NCBI GenBank assembly: GCA_965284565.1
Contig: OZ260100.1
Coordinates: forward strand, 186,001 to 250,000
Direction of reading: 5' to 3'
Origin: BRH-c54 sp965284565
Lineage (GTDB): Bacteria > Bacteroidota > Bacteroidia > Flavobacteriales_E > Vicingaceae
DNA length: 64,000 nucleotides
The notes under the pieces were generated by a model. That model was not told where the DNA came from. It saw nothing but the letters and a program-made list of their open reading frames with translations, and made no database searches. A program made the position numbers and the translations under genes. Below, in pieces: positions 53,475 through 62,653 of the stretch (position 1 is the first letter of the stretch; each line of letters begins with the position of its first letter).

Positions 53475-53576
53475 TTGTGGATTAGAAATTGAAAATTAGA
53501 GATTAGAAATCTGTCAACCGTGAACTGAAAACGCAACAACTATTAACCTCAAACATTAAACTTTAAACATATAAAC

Positions 53577-54005
53577 ATGAAAGCAATAATTAAAACAGAG
53601 AAAGGAGACATGACGGTAGATTTTTACGAAAAAGACGCTCCTAAAACCGTTGAAAACTTTACAACATTAGCAAAAAAAGGATTTTATGATGGATTAACTT
53701 TTCACCGAGTACTTCCTGATTTTGTAATTCAAGGTGGATGTCCTGATGGAACAGGTGCTGGCGGACCAGGCTATTCTATCGATTGTGAATTAGATGGTGA
53801 AAACCAATATCACGATAGAGGTGTTTTATCTATGGCTCATGCCGGAAGAAACACAGGTGGCTCTCAATTTTTTATTTGCCACAGCAGAAACAATACCGCT
53901 CATTTAGACAGAAACCATACTTGTTTTGGTAAAGTAGTAGAAGGTGTTGACATCATTGATGAAATCAGACAAGGTGATAAAATTTTAAAAATTGAAGTAA
54001 TGTAA
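53577..54005 (+). CDS. Cyclophilin-type peptidyl-prolyl cis-trans isomerase
   Basis: The 142-residue single-domain protein lacks a signal peptide, so it is cytosolic. Motifs are FHRVLPDFVIQGGCPDGTGAGGPGYSIDCE, GVLSMAHAGRNTGGSQFFI and LDRNHTCFGKVVEG, covering the conserved Arg, Phe and Gln of the active site. It helps protein folding by isomerising proline bonds. The spacer between pyrB and this gene holds low-complexity GATTAGAAAT-type sequence, so it is probably a separate transcript. Confidence 0.95.
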   Translation: MKAIIKTEKGDMTVDFYEKDAPKTVENFTTLAKKGFYDGLTFHRVLPDFVIQGGCPDGTGAGGPGYSIDCELDGENQYHDRGVLSMAHAGRNTGGSQFFICHSRNNTAHLDRNHTCFGKVVEGVDIIDEIRQGDKILKIEVM

Positions 54006-54035
54006 TTTTAATTTTCTTTATTTTTATACACTCAT

Positions 54036-54072
54036 TTAAGAAGCGAAGTCTCCAAAAGGCTTCGCTTCTTAA
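54036..54072 (+). terminator. Hairpin after the cyclophilin gene
   Basis: TTAAGAAGCGAAG and CTTCGCTTCTTAA pair perfectly over 13 bp, with an 11-nt loop that also contains TC/GG bases. No long T tract follows on either strand, so termination efficiency is uncertain. Confidence 0.55.
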
Positions 54073-54087
54073 TTAAAAAAATGTAGT

Positions 54088-54585
54088 ATGCCAAAATCAG
54101 AAACACAAACACTAGTTGAAATGCTTGAATTGTCGAGAGATTTAACCAAATTTTACCTCTCTAAATTAAAAGGCAAAGACGAACACAAGGTTTTTGAAAT
54201 TGATGGTAAACAATTTAATAGTATAAGTTGGTTAGTTGCTCATATTACAATTTCAGAAAACTGGCTATTATTGGTTTGTACTGGAGGCGAACATGTTAAA
54301 ATTCCATGGGCAAGACAATACGGTTTAGGCTCTATTCCTCCTAAAAAAGAAGACGCTCCTCCTTTTGAAGAGATCTTGAAATATTTTAAAGAAGTACATC
54401 AAACCGCTATAAATCATATTAGCAAACTAACAGATGAAGACTTGTCTAAGCCAACTGCTAATGGAATTGATTTTGGTGGTGAAGATAGTGTAAGAGCAAT
54501 CATTAAACATGCTGTTCGTCACGAATGTGCTCACGCAGGACATTTAAGCTGGTTATGTAAATTGTTTGATGTGAAAACCATTTAA
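54088..54585 (+). CDS. DinB-family protein
   Basis: The 165-residue four-helix bundle protein has the metal-site pattern of the DinB/YfiT superfamily: His52 in SWLVAHITISENW, and His145 and His149 in HAVRHECAHAGHLSWL. Family members include thiol-dependent transferases such as those using mycothiol or bacillithiol, and many of unknown function. No substrate can be named. It sits in its own short transcription unit. Confidence 0.85.
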   Translation: MPKSETQTLVEMLELSRDLTKFYLSKLKGKDEHKVFEIDGKQFNSISWLVAHITISENWLLLVCTGGEHVKIPWARQYGLGSIPPKKEDAPPFEEILKYFKEVHQTAINHISKLTDEDLSKPTANGIDFGGEDSVRAIIKHAVRHECAHAGHLSWLCKLFDVKTI

Positions 54586-54637
54586 AATAAATAATCAATT
54601 GTGCAGTTTATAATTTAACAATACTTAAAACACTTAT

Positions 54638-57600
54638 ATGAAATTTCTACCTATTCTAATCTCAATTTTTACCATAACATCGGTTTATAGCCAAGAAAAA
54701 TACCAAGGGCTACTTTGGAAAATATCAGGAAATGGATTAGAAAAAAACTCATATTTATATGGAAACATGCACGTTAGTGGTAGAATTGCTTTCCATTTAG
54801 GTGAAGAGTTTTTCGATGCTATAAATGAATCTGATGCCATAGCTTTAGAATCAAATCCTATAATGTGGCTCGATGAAATTCTTGATTCTGAATATGGAAG
54901 TGATTATTTAGGAAGTTATGCCATTAACAACCAAACCTACAATGGTTTTTACCAAGAAGCTTTTAAACTTAAAAAAGTAGATAACAATGTTTTAGGAAAC
55001 GAAATTTCTACCGATCACTACATGGCTAACTGGCTATTATACAGAGAAAATAAAGCTAATTCAGATTTTGAAGAAGAAACTTTTTTAGATATGTTTATCT
55101 ATCAAGTTGCTAGTAAAAACAACAAAACTATTTACAGTTTAGAGGATTTTAAACACAACTCCAAGCTTGTTAAACTAGCTAGTATTCCAGACATGGAAAA
55201 TAAAGAAACTCCTGAATGGGTGAAAAAACTTACCAAAGATAAATCTGCTTTCGAAATTTTAATGGATGCTTACAGAAGTCAGGATTTAGATATGATAGAC
55301 TCTTTACAAGCCGCACTTTCATCTGACAACTATTTGAAATATATGTTGTATGAACGAAATATTATAATGGCAAACCAAATCGATTCTATTATCAAACAAA
55401 ATATCAGTCTTTTTAGTGGTATTGGTGCTGCTCATTTACCTAAAAAGAATGGTGTTATTGCTTTATTAAGAGCCAAGGGCTATACCGTAGAAGCTTTGCC
55501 TGTTACCATTTCAAAAAAATCTAAAAGCCAGATTGAAGAAAACCATAAAAAGAAAAGGTTGTTGCCTTATAACACCAATTTTCAATCAGATTTTTTCTCA
55601 CTAAAAGTACCTGGAAAAATGTATGAAACACCTTCTTTTACTTACCAAAGGTTATTTTTCTCTCCAGAACTTACTAATGGAAGTTTCTTTTTAGTCAATC
55701 AAATTAGTACTTACCATTATTTTAAAAGTTATAATAATGGCGATTACCAAGCAAAAATAGATAGTTTACTTTTTGAAAATGTACCAGGAAAAATAATTTC
55801 TAAAAAAGAATTTGAAAAAAATGGTTTTAAAGGTTTAGATGTATTAAACAAAACTAAATCGGGTAATTACCAACGTTACCAATTTATTTTTACTCCATTA
55901 AATATTTTAATTTTTAAAATGGGTGGGAAAGATGAGTTTGTAAAAAATGAAGGCGAAAACTTCTTCAACACCATTTCTTTAACACCCATAGCTAAAGATT
56001 GGAAAAAGGTACAACCTTTAAAATCTGATTTTGAAGTTGAAGTACCTAATTATTACCATTTTAAAAGCAACACTAAAATGTCGTCTCTTTACGACCATAC
56101 TGAGCTAGAAGCTTATGATGCCAATGACAATAATTATTACTACTTAAAAAGAGCTTCTTTATTCGATACTAAATTTATTGAACAAGATAGTTTTGAATTA
56201 AATAGAATTGCCGATATGTTTTTAAAAGAATTAAAAATTGATTCTTCCTCTAAAAACATCAACTTAAAAAGTCAATATCCTGAACTAATAGCTTACTCTA
56301 CACTCCCAGACAGTAGTGGATATATCTCCCTAAAAATTGTAATTAAAGGAGCTTATTACTACTTATTAGCAAATGTTTCTCCTACACAAAAAAATACCAA
56401 CCCATTTTTTGAATCGTTTACGCTAAAAGATTTTTCTTACACTTTTGAGTTTAAAGAAAAATCAGACTCCTCTATGTTTTTTACCGTTACATCTAATCAT
56501 CTATTGCCAGATGATTACGAACAAGTTTATGATATTGCTAGCGATAAAAAAGCAGCAAAAAAGAAGACTAAAGACAACTCCTATGAATATAAAATTAAAA
56601 ACCGTTCTTTCTACTCAGAGAACTTTGAACGTATTGATTTAGAATTTATTAAAGAGCATCAATATAAACAATATAAAAACATAGACTCTCTTTGGAGTAG
56701 TGAAATCAAGTACATTAAAAACACTAATCATTTAGTGATATTAGATTCTTCTTCAACAAAAAAAGGAAACGTATATGCTCTAGATGTAGTGTTTGGCGAC
56801 ACCAATAGTACTAGAACCATAATTGCTAAAATTATTGTTAAACACGCTTCTATTTATGTATTAAAAACTACTGGAGACACCATCAGCAAACCTAGTAAAT
56901 TCATTTCTCAATTTTATGAAACATTTATACCTTTTGATACTTTGATTGGAAGTTCTGTTTTGGCTGATAAATCTGAAATGTTTTTTAATGCCATAAATGG
57001 AAACGATAGTATTGAAAAAGAAAGAGCCTTAGAGTCAGCCAAAAAAAGAGTAATATTTACTAAAGATGATGGTAAATATGCTGACCAATTAATACAAACT
57101 ATAAGCAACTACCCATTCGGTAGTGACTACATTGCAGCTAAAGAGCAACTTATAATGGATTTAGGTAGAATTGAAGATGATAGAATTGTTCCTTTTTTAG
57201 AAAACTTATACCCAACAGTAGAAGATACTGCCATGTATCAAATTGCAATTCTAAGAGCATTTATTCGTCAGAAAAATAAAGAAGCTTTAAATAAGTTTAT
57301 TAAATTGTTAGATTATGATATTCCGCTAGGGAGTAACCAAGACGATATTAAATATTTATTTAGAGCATTTGAAGACAGCTTAGAACTTGCTAGTACAATT
57401 TTTCCTAGAGTGTTAGACTTTACTTTTGTTGCAGATTATAAAAAACCTATTTACGAATTATTAGCTCAACTAATTGATAGTAACCATATAAAACCAAAAC
57501 AATATGCTAAGTTTTACAAACAAATTGTAAGAGAAGCTAAGATAGAACTTAAAAGCCAGGTGAGCTACGAGCAAGCTGAAGGAGCTAAAGAAAAAGATAA

Positions 57601-58249
57601 AACCTATTACTATTCAAGTTATAAAAATAAAGGCAACGACTTTTTAGTTACTTACACCAAACTATTACTACCTTTTTACGACAAAAAAGAAGTTAAACCT
57701 TACTTCAACAAACTACTTGCTGTTCAAGATTATAAATTATTAACCGATGTTTATTGTAACATGGTTACCAACAATATTTCTGTAAACAAATCTGTATGGA
57801 GTTATCTCGCTAACGATGTAATTAATTATTCTTATTTATACCAAGAATTAGCCAAAATTAATCGTCTAGAATTATTTCCTGAAGATGAAAATTTAAAGCA
57901 AAATATAGCAAAGTCTATGTTGTACTCTAGTAGTTTTAACTTTAGCAAAGATACCTTAGAGTTTATAACTGCTAAAGAAGTAAGTATTCAAAACAAAGTT
58001 GGCCATGTTTATTTTTTCAAAAGTAAAAAACCAAAAGATGATAATTGGAGCTTAGATTATATTGGCATTCATCAAAACCAAGATAACTTAATTCACAAAG
58101 AAGATTTAGTAAAAGAAAAAAACAACAAAATTGCCAAAGACAAAGACATAGATGAGTTTATAAAAGAAAAAGTAAAATCCATTGAAATAATTGGTCACAA
58201 AAGAGCAAGGGAAGAAGACAGCTCCAACTCATATTTTGATTTCTTTTAA
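54638..58249 (+). CDS. Large exported protein with N-terminal TraB/GumN domain
   Basis: The protein has 1203 residues. A signal peptide (MKFLPILISIFTITSVYSQ) is followed by a TraB/GumN domain (about 20-290) with GLLWKISGNGLEKNSYLYGNMHVS, AIALESNPIMW and ISLFSGIGAAHLPKKNGVIALLRAKGYTV. TraB-type domains are thought to be related to metal-dependent hydrolases. After it, three sections of about 150 residues each look alike (DFFSLKVPGKMYE...LIFKMGG; DFEVEVPNYYHFK...YYLLANV; FFTVTSNHLLPDDYE...IYVLKTTG). They may be diverged copies of one domain. The last part (about 790-1080) is helical and HEAT-like, with many acidic residues. Typical TraB proteins are about 300 residues, so the extension is unusual. 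Confidence 0.8.
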   Translation: MKFLPILISIFTITSVYSQEKYQGLLWKISGNGLEKNSYLYGNMHVSGRIAFHLGEEFFDAINESDAIALESNPIMWLDEILDSEYGSDYLGSYAINNQTYNGFYQEAFKLKKVDNNVLGNEISTDHYMANWLLYRENKANSDFEEETFLDMFIYQVASKNNKTIYSLEDFKHNSKLVKLASIPDMENKETPEWVKKLTKDKSAFEILMDAYRSQDLDMIDSLQAALSSDNYLKYMLYERNIIMANQIDSIIKQNISLFSGIGAAHLPKKNGVIALLRAKGYTVEALPVTISKKSKSQIEENHKKKRLLPYNTNFQSDFFSLKVPGKMYETPSFTYQRLFFSPELTNGSFFLVNQISTYHYFKSYNNGDYQAKIDSLLFENVPGKIISKKEFEKNGFKGLDVLNKTKSGNYQRYQFIFTPLNILIFKMGGKDEFVKNEGENFFNTISLTPIAKDWKKVQPLKSDFEVEVPNYYHFKSNTKMSSLYDHTELEAYDANDNNYYYLKRASLFDTKFIEQDSFELNRIADMFLKELKIDSSSKNINLKSQYPELIAYSTLPDSSGYISLKIVIKGAYYYLLANVSPTQKNTNPFFESFTLKDFSYTFEFKEKSDSSMFFTVTSNHLLPDDYEQVYDIASDKKAAKKKTKDNSYEYKIKNRSFYSENFERIDLEFIKEHQYKQYKNIDSLWSSEIKYIKNTNHLVILDSSSTKKGNVYALDVVFGDTNSTRTIIAKIIVKHASIYVLKTTGDTISKPSKFISQFYETFIPFDTLIGSSVLADKSEMFFNAINGNDSIEKERALESAKKRVIFTKDDGKYADQLIQTISNYPFGSDYIAAKEQLIMDLGRIEDDRIVPFLENLYPTVEDTAMYQIAILRAFIRQKNKEALNKFIKLLDYDIPLGSNQDDIKYLFRAFEDSLELASTIFPRVLDFTFVADYKKPIYELLAQLIDSNHIKPKQYAKFYKQIVREAKIELKSQVSYEQAEGAKEKDKTYYYSSYKNKGNDFLVTYTKLLLPFYDKKEVKPYFNKLLAVQDYKLLTDVYCNMVTNNISVNKSVWSYLANDVINYSYLYQELAKINRLELFPEDENLKQNIAKSMLYSSSFNFSKDTLEFITAKEVSIQNKVGHVYFFKSKKPKDDNWSLDYIGIHQNQDNLIHKEDLVKEKNNKIAKDKDIDEFIKEKVKSIEIIGHKRAREEDSSNSYFDFF

Positions 58250-58334
58250 AGTTTCAAATAAATATTATACATATTAAAAAAATATTACTAAATTTGCATC
58301 CCCTTAAAAAATACAAGATTTAAATTTAAGAAAA

Positions 58335-58589
58335 ATGAAAAAAGAAATACATCCAGAAAATTACAGATTAGTAGTATTTAAAGACATGTCTAATGAATAC
58401 TCTTTTTTAAGTAGATCTGCTACTAATACTAAAGAAACTATTGTTTGGGAAGATGGTAATGAATATCCTTTAATTAAATTGGAGATTTCTCATAAGTCTC
58501 ACCCATTTTACACAGGAAAAATTCAGTTGGTGGATACTGCAGGACGTATTGATAAATTTAAAAACAGATACGGAAAACATTCTAAATAA
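58335..58589 (+). CDS. rpmE: 50S ribosomal protein L31, type B
   Basis: The 84-residue protein reads MKKEIHPENYRLVVFKDMSNEYSFLSRS, with SHPFYTGKIQLVDTAGRIDKFKNRYG at the end. It has no CxxC zinc pair, so it is the zinc-free type B form, sometimes induced under zinc shortage in other bacteria. A -7 box TAAATTTG (58289-58296) lies 38 bp before the start. No Zur-like site could be recognised. Confidence 0.96.
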   Translation: MKKEIHPENYRLVVFKDMSNEYSFLSRSATNTKETIVWEDGNEYPLIKLEISHKSHPFYTGKIQLVDTAGRIDKFKNRYGKHSK

Positions 58590-58608
58590 ATTAATCTTAA
58601 CAGATTTT

Positions 58609-58643
58609 AAGTCCTTTCGTTATTGCGGAAGGACTTTTTTTTT
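58609..58643 (+). terminator. Terminator of rpmE
   Basis: AAGTCCTTTCG pairs with CGGAAGGACTT (one G-U), 6-nt loop, then nine T. The codons at 58623-58673 of the following frame fall inside it, which supports the later start there. Confidence 0.93.
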
Positions 58644-58673
58644 GTACTTTCGAAAATAAAACTACGCTACAAA

Positions 58674-59852
58674 ATGAATGTCATTTTTTTTGAGAATAAT
58701 AGAGAAAAACTACTTCCATTAGTTTTTGCTAAACCTATTGCTAAACTTAGGGTTGGCATTACCACCATTGAAGAAAAATGGATGGACTTACTTGCAATTC
58801 CTGAAAATAAAGTTTCTTACCTAACGGCAGATTATCTTTCAAAAAAATTTACACTTAATGTTACTACAGAAAATTTATTTATTAATGGTAGTTTTTTACC
58901 AACATCAGAACTTGTTGCTTTTATAAAAAACGAACTTCAGTTAAATGAGGCACTTATTTGCGATGATGAAATTGTAGCAGCAAAAACAAGTTTAAAAATA
59001 TTTAATAATGAATCTTTTGAAAATCTAATTGACATAACAGATTTCTACTTAACCTCAATTAGTACGGTAACTGATATCTTTACAAAAAATCACGAAGCTA
59101 TTGAACAAGATTTTGAAAGATTAACTAAAAATAAAAAATCAGCAAAAGCCAATAAAACTAACACTATTATTGGGGAGAAGGTTTTTATTGAGGATGGAGC
59201 TACTATAAATGGAGCCATACTAAATAGTAATTTTGGAGCCATCTACATTGGTAAAGATGCAGAAGTAATGGAAGGCAGTTTAATACGTGGTCCTTTTGCT
59301 CTTTGCGAAAATGCTGCTTTAAAAATGGGTGCCAAAATTTACGGAGCTACTACTATTGGTCCTCATTCTAAAGTTGGTGGAGAAGTTAACAACTCTGTAA
59401 TCCAAGGTTATTCTAACAAAGGACATGATGGCTTTTTAGGAAATTCTGTTATAGGAGAATGGTGTAATTTAGGTGCCGACACCAACAATTCTAACTTAAA
59501 AAATAACTATGGCGAAGTAAAATTGTGGAACTATAGGTCTAAAAAATTAGAAGGTACTGGTTTGCAATTTTGCGGATTAATTATGGGTGATCATTCTAAA
59601 TGCGGTATAAACACCATGTTTAATACTGGAACTGTAACAGGTTTTTCAGCTAACATTTATGGTGGTGGATTTCAAGATAAATTTATTCCATCATTTTCTT
59701 GGGGAGGAAATGGGGAATCTACCACTTACCAATTAGAAAAAGCTATTGAAACTGCCAAGAAGGTAATGGAAAGAAGAGGAGTTTTTCTCACAGAAGAAGA
59801 TGAATCTATTTTCGCTGCCATTCATCATCAATCTATGCAACACAGAAAGTAA
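58674..59852 (+). CDS. GlmU-like sugar-phosphate nucleotidyl/acetyltransferase (alternative bacterial GlmU type)
   Basis: The start is ATG 58674 (MNVIFFENNREKLLPLVFAKPIAKLRVGI); the first 17 codons of the longer frame are the rpmE terminator. The 392-residue protein has an N-terminal LPLVFAKP(I)AKLR region and a C-terminal left-handed beta-helix of hexapeptide repeats (IGEKVFIEDGATINGAILNSNFG, IGPHSKVGGEV, NSVIGEWCNLGADTNNSN). This matches the Bacteroidota alternative GlmU family thought to make UDP-GlcNAc precursors. It lacks the classic LAAGxGTRM start of GlmU, so the nucleotidyl site is not obvious. It is probably needed for cell-wall precursors. Confidence 0.85.
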   Translation: MNVIFFENNREKLLPLVFAKPIAKLRVGITTIEEKWMDLLAIPENKVSYLTADYLSKKFTLNVTTENLFINGSFLPTSELVAFIKNELQLNEALICDDEIVAAKTSLKIFNNESFENLIDITDFYLTSISTVTDIFTKNHEAIEQDFERLTKNKKSAKANKTNTIIGEKVFIEDGATINGAILNSNFGAIYIGKDAEVMEGSLIRGPFALCENAALKMGAKIYGATTIGPHSKVGGEVNNSVIQGYSNKGHDGFLGNSVIGEWCNLGADTNNSNLKNNYGEVKLWNYRSKKLEGTGLQFCGLIMGDHSKCGINTMFNTGTVTGFSANIYGGGFQDKFIPSFSWGGNGESTTYQLEKAIETAKKVMERRGVFLTEEDESIFAAIHHQSMQHRK

Positions 59853-59881
59853 AAACCGCCAAAAATTCCGATTTTTATTAA

Positions 59882-59898
59882 TTGGCACAACCCTTGAA
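59882..59898 (+). promoter_or_regulatory. Sigma-54-like -24/-12 promoter of lon
   Basis: TTGGCACAACCCTTGAA matches the sigma-54 consensus TGGCAC-N5-TTGCW in all but one core base (the C of TTGC is A). The spacing of GG and TG is right. It is 163 bp before the lon start codon. A palindrome TACTGAA-TT-TTCAGTA follows at 59909-59924. Confidence 0.5.
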
Positions 59899-59908
59899 TA
59901 ATTGATAT

Positions 59909-59924
59909 TACTGAATTTTCAGTA
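59909..59924. promoter_or_regulatory. 16-bp palindrome downstream of the -12 element in the lon leader
   Basis: TACTGAA and TTCAGTA form a perfect 7-bp inverted repeat with a 2-bp centre, close to the predicted start of transcription. It could be an operator. The rest of the gap (59925-60061) shows nothing recognisable. Confidence 0.4.
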
Positions 59925-60061
59925 CAATTTTATTTTTTACAATGTCAAATTGACTTATTATTTTTTTATCTATGAAACATCCTTTACAAAAACATGCTAC
60001 GCAAATTAGCTTAATGATTAGGATGTTCCATGTGACAGATTAAAACAATTATTATAAACAC

Positions 60062-62530
60062 ATGAAAGACTCATTTAATTTCGACAACCTTACTATCTCA
60101 AACATAATTGATGATGACACAGAATTTATTCCTCTTTTATCTTCTGATGATGAAGAGCAAATGAACTCTGAAGAAACACCAAAAGAATTACCCCTACTTC
60201 CATTAAGAAACACTGTTTTGTTTCCAGGTGTAATTATACCCATTACAGTTGGAAGAGATAAATCCATTAAGCTAATTAAAGAAGCCTATAATGGAGATAA
60301 AACCTTGGGTGTTGTAGCTCAAAAAAATGATGCTATTGAAGATCCTGATCCAAAAGATTTAAATGAAATTGGAACAGTTGCACACATTCTTAAAATGCTT
60401 CGTATGCCTGATGGAAACACTACTGTTATCATTCAAGGTAAAAAAAGATTTAAAATTGAAGCGTTTACCCAAACAACACCTTATTTAAAAGCTAGGGTTA
60501 AAGAATACAATCAATTAGAAAAACCTACAGGTAGAAAGTTTAATGCTTTAGTAAGTTCTATTAAAGATTTAGCTACTCAAATTATACAACAATCACCAAG
60601 CATCCCTACAGAAGCCACTTTTGCTGTTAAAAATATTGAAAGCCCTACTTTTTTAATCAACTTTATTGCATCTAACATGAATGCAGGAGTTAAGGAAAAA
60701 CAAATATTGTTAGAAATTCCTGAGTTACAAGAAAGAGCCAATTTATTGTTACAACACCTAACCAAAGAACTTCAGTTATTAGAACTTAAAAATGATATTC
60801 AATCTAAAGTTAGAACAGATTTAGATAAGCAACAAAGAGATTATTTTCTTAATCAACAAATTAAGCAAATACAAGAAGAACTTGGCGGAGATCCACAACA
60901 ACAAGAAATTGCTGAATTTAGAAAACAAGCCAAAACAAAAAAATGGAACAAAACAGTTAAAGAACGTTTTGAGAAAGAACTAAGCAAGCTTGAAAGGTTA
61001 AACCCACAAGCAGCAGAATACTCGGTTCAATCTAATTATATTGAAACACTTTTAGAACTTCCTTGGGAAAAATATTCTAAAGATAATTTTGATTTAAAAA
61101 GAGCTCAACGTATTTTAGATAGAGACCATTTTGGTTTAGAAAAAGTTAAAGAAAGAATAATTGAACACTTAGCTGTATTAAAACTTAAAGGTGATTTAAA
61201 ATCTCCTATTCTTTGTCTTTACGGTCCACCTGGAGTCGGTAAAACCTCTCTAGGAAAATCTGTTGCTGAAGCATTAGGCAGGAAATATGTACGAATGTCC
61301 TTAGGCGGATTACGAGATGAAGCAGAGATTAGAGGTCACAGAAAAACCTATATTGGAGCAATGCCAGGAAGAATTATTCAAAGCTTAAAAAAAGTAGAAT
61401 CTTCTAACCCTGTTTTTGTTTTAGACGAAATAGATAAAGTTGGAGCAAGCCATCAAGGCGATCCTTCATCAGCTTTACTAGAGGTTTTAGATCCTGAACA
61501 AAATGAAAATTTTTATGACAACTTTTTAGAATTAGATTATGATTTATCCAAAATCTTATTCATTGCTACTGCTAATTCATTATCAACTATACAGCCTGCA
61601 CTTAGAGACAGAATGGAAATTATTGAGATGAATGGTTACACCGTTGAAGAAAAAGTAGAAATTGCCACAAGACACTTAATTCCTAAGCTGATAAAAAATC
61701 ACGGATTAGTAAAAACCCAATTACAAATTCCTAAAAAAGTAATTGAAAAAATTGCAAGTGAATACACAAGAGAATCAGGAGTTAGAAATCTGGAGAAGAA
61801 ATTAGCAAAAGTAATACGTCAAAAAGCCAAACAAATTGCTATGGAAGATGATGATTACAATCCAAAAGTAGTAATAGAAAATCTTATTGACTTATTAGGC
61901 CCTGGTCACTCAAAAGACAAATACCAAGGAAATGATGTTGCTGGTGTTGTTACAGGCTTAGCTTGGACTTCTGTTGGTGGCGATATTTTGTTTATAGAAA
62001 CCAGCTTAAGCAAAGGAAAAGGAAAGCTTACACTTACAGGGAATTTAGGTGATGTGATGAAAGAATCAGCTATAATTGCACTTGCCTACCTTAAAGCTCA
62101 CGCTAATATTCTTGATATTAGTCCAGAAACTTTTGACAAATGGGATATTCATATCCATGTTCCTGAAGGAGCAACACCAAAAGATGGTCCTTCAGCAGGA
62201 ATTACCATGCTTACAGCTTTGGCGTCAGCATTTACACAACGTAAAGTAAAAGCTAATTTAGCCATGACAGGAGAGATTACATTAAGAGGGAGAGTTTTGC
62301 CTGTTGGTGGAATTAAAGAAAAAATACTGGCTGCAAAACGTGCTGAAATTAAAGAAATCATACTCTCTAAGGACAATGAAAAAGACATTAAAGAAATAAA
62401 AGAAACATATTTAACAGGTCTTAAATTTCACTATGTTGAAAATATGACTGATGTAATTGATTATGCACTAACCAAACAAAAAGTAAAAAACGCCATTAAT
62501 ATCACTGAAAAACAACAATTAAGAAACTAA
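60062..62530 (+). CDS. lon: ATP-dependent protease Lon (La)
   Basis: Lon degrades damaged and regulatory proteins in the cytosol. The 822-residue product has the N-terminal substrate domain (PLLPLRNTVLFPGVIIPITVGR), a central helical linker, an AAA+ module with Walker A GPPGVGKT (388-395) and Walker B PVFVLDEIDKVG. The protease domain has Ser711 (DGPSAGITM) and Lys754 (GGIKEKILAAKRA). Length is normal for Bacteroidota. A sigma-54-like promoter lies upstream, so stress control other than by the housekeeping sigma factor is plausible. Confidence 0.97.
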   Translation: MKDSFNFDNLTISNIIDDDTEFIPLLSSDDEEQMNSEETPKELPLLPLRNTVLFPGVIIPITVGRDKSIKLIKEAYNGDKTLGVVAQKNDAIEDPDPKDLNEIGTVAHILKMLRMPDGNTTVIIQGKKRFKIEAFTQTTPYLKARVKEYNQLEKPTGRKFNALVSSIKDLATQIIQQSPSIPTEATFAVKNIESPTFLINFIASNMNAGVKEKQILLEIPELQERANLLLQHLTKELQLLELKNDIQSKVRTDLDKQQRDYFLNQQIKQIQEELGGDPQQQEIAEFRKQAKTKKWNKTVKERFEKELSKLERLNPQAAEYSVQSNYIETLLELPWEKYSKDNFDLKRAQRILDRDHFGLEKVKERIIEHLAVLKLKGDLKSPILCLYGPPGVGKTSLGKSVAEALGRKYVRMSLGGLRDEAEIRGHRKTYIGAMPGRIIQSLKKVESSNPVFVLDEIDKVGASHQGDPSSALLEVLDPEQNENFYDNFLELDYDLSKILFIATANSLSTIQPALRDRMEIIEMNGYTVEEKVEIATRHLIPKLIKNHGLVKTQLQIPKKVIEKIASEYTRESGVRNLEKKLAKVIRQKAKQIAMEDDDYNPKVVIENLIDLLGPGHSKDKYQGNDVAGVVTGLAWTSVGGDILFIETSLSKGKGKLTLTGNLGDVMKESAIIALAYLKAHANILDISPETFDKWDIHIHVPEGATPKDGPSAGITMLTALASAFTQRKVKANLAMTGEITLRGRVLPVGGIKEKILAAKRAEIKEIILSKDNEKDIKEIKETYLTGLKFHYVENMTDVIDYALTKQKVKNAINITEKQQLRN

Positions 62531-62547
62531 TAATCAGTGTTTTAATT

Positions 62548-62566
62548 TTATCAACAATGTTGATAA
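62548..62566. other. Palindrome TTATCAACA-A-TGTTGATAA between lon and dnaN
   Basis: Two perfect 9-bp arms flank one base. As RNA it can form an 8-bp stem with a 3-nt loop, without a good T tract. Each arm differs from the DnaA box TTATCCACA at one position. It could be a weak terminator of lon or a protein site near dnaN. Confidence 0.4.
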
Positions 62567-62653
62567 TTATTAATAATTAATTCGCAGTAAGCACACATAA
62601 AAAATTACTTTTGTTACACTTATAAAAAAGACAATTAAATAATTTACATACAT

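Noticed and set aside
58623..58673. Upstream start for the GlmU-like gene
   Set aside because: It lies inside the rpmE terminator.
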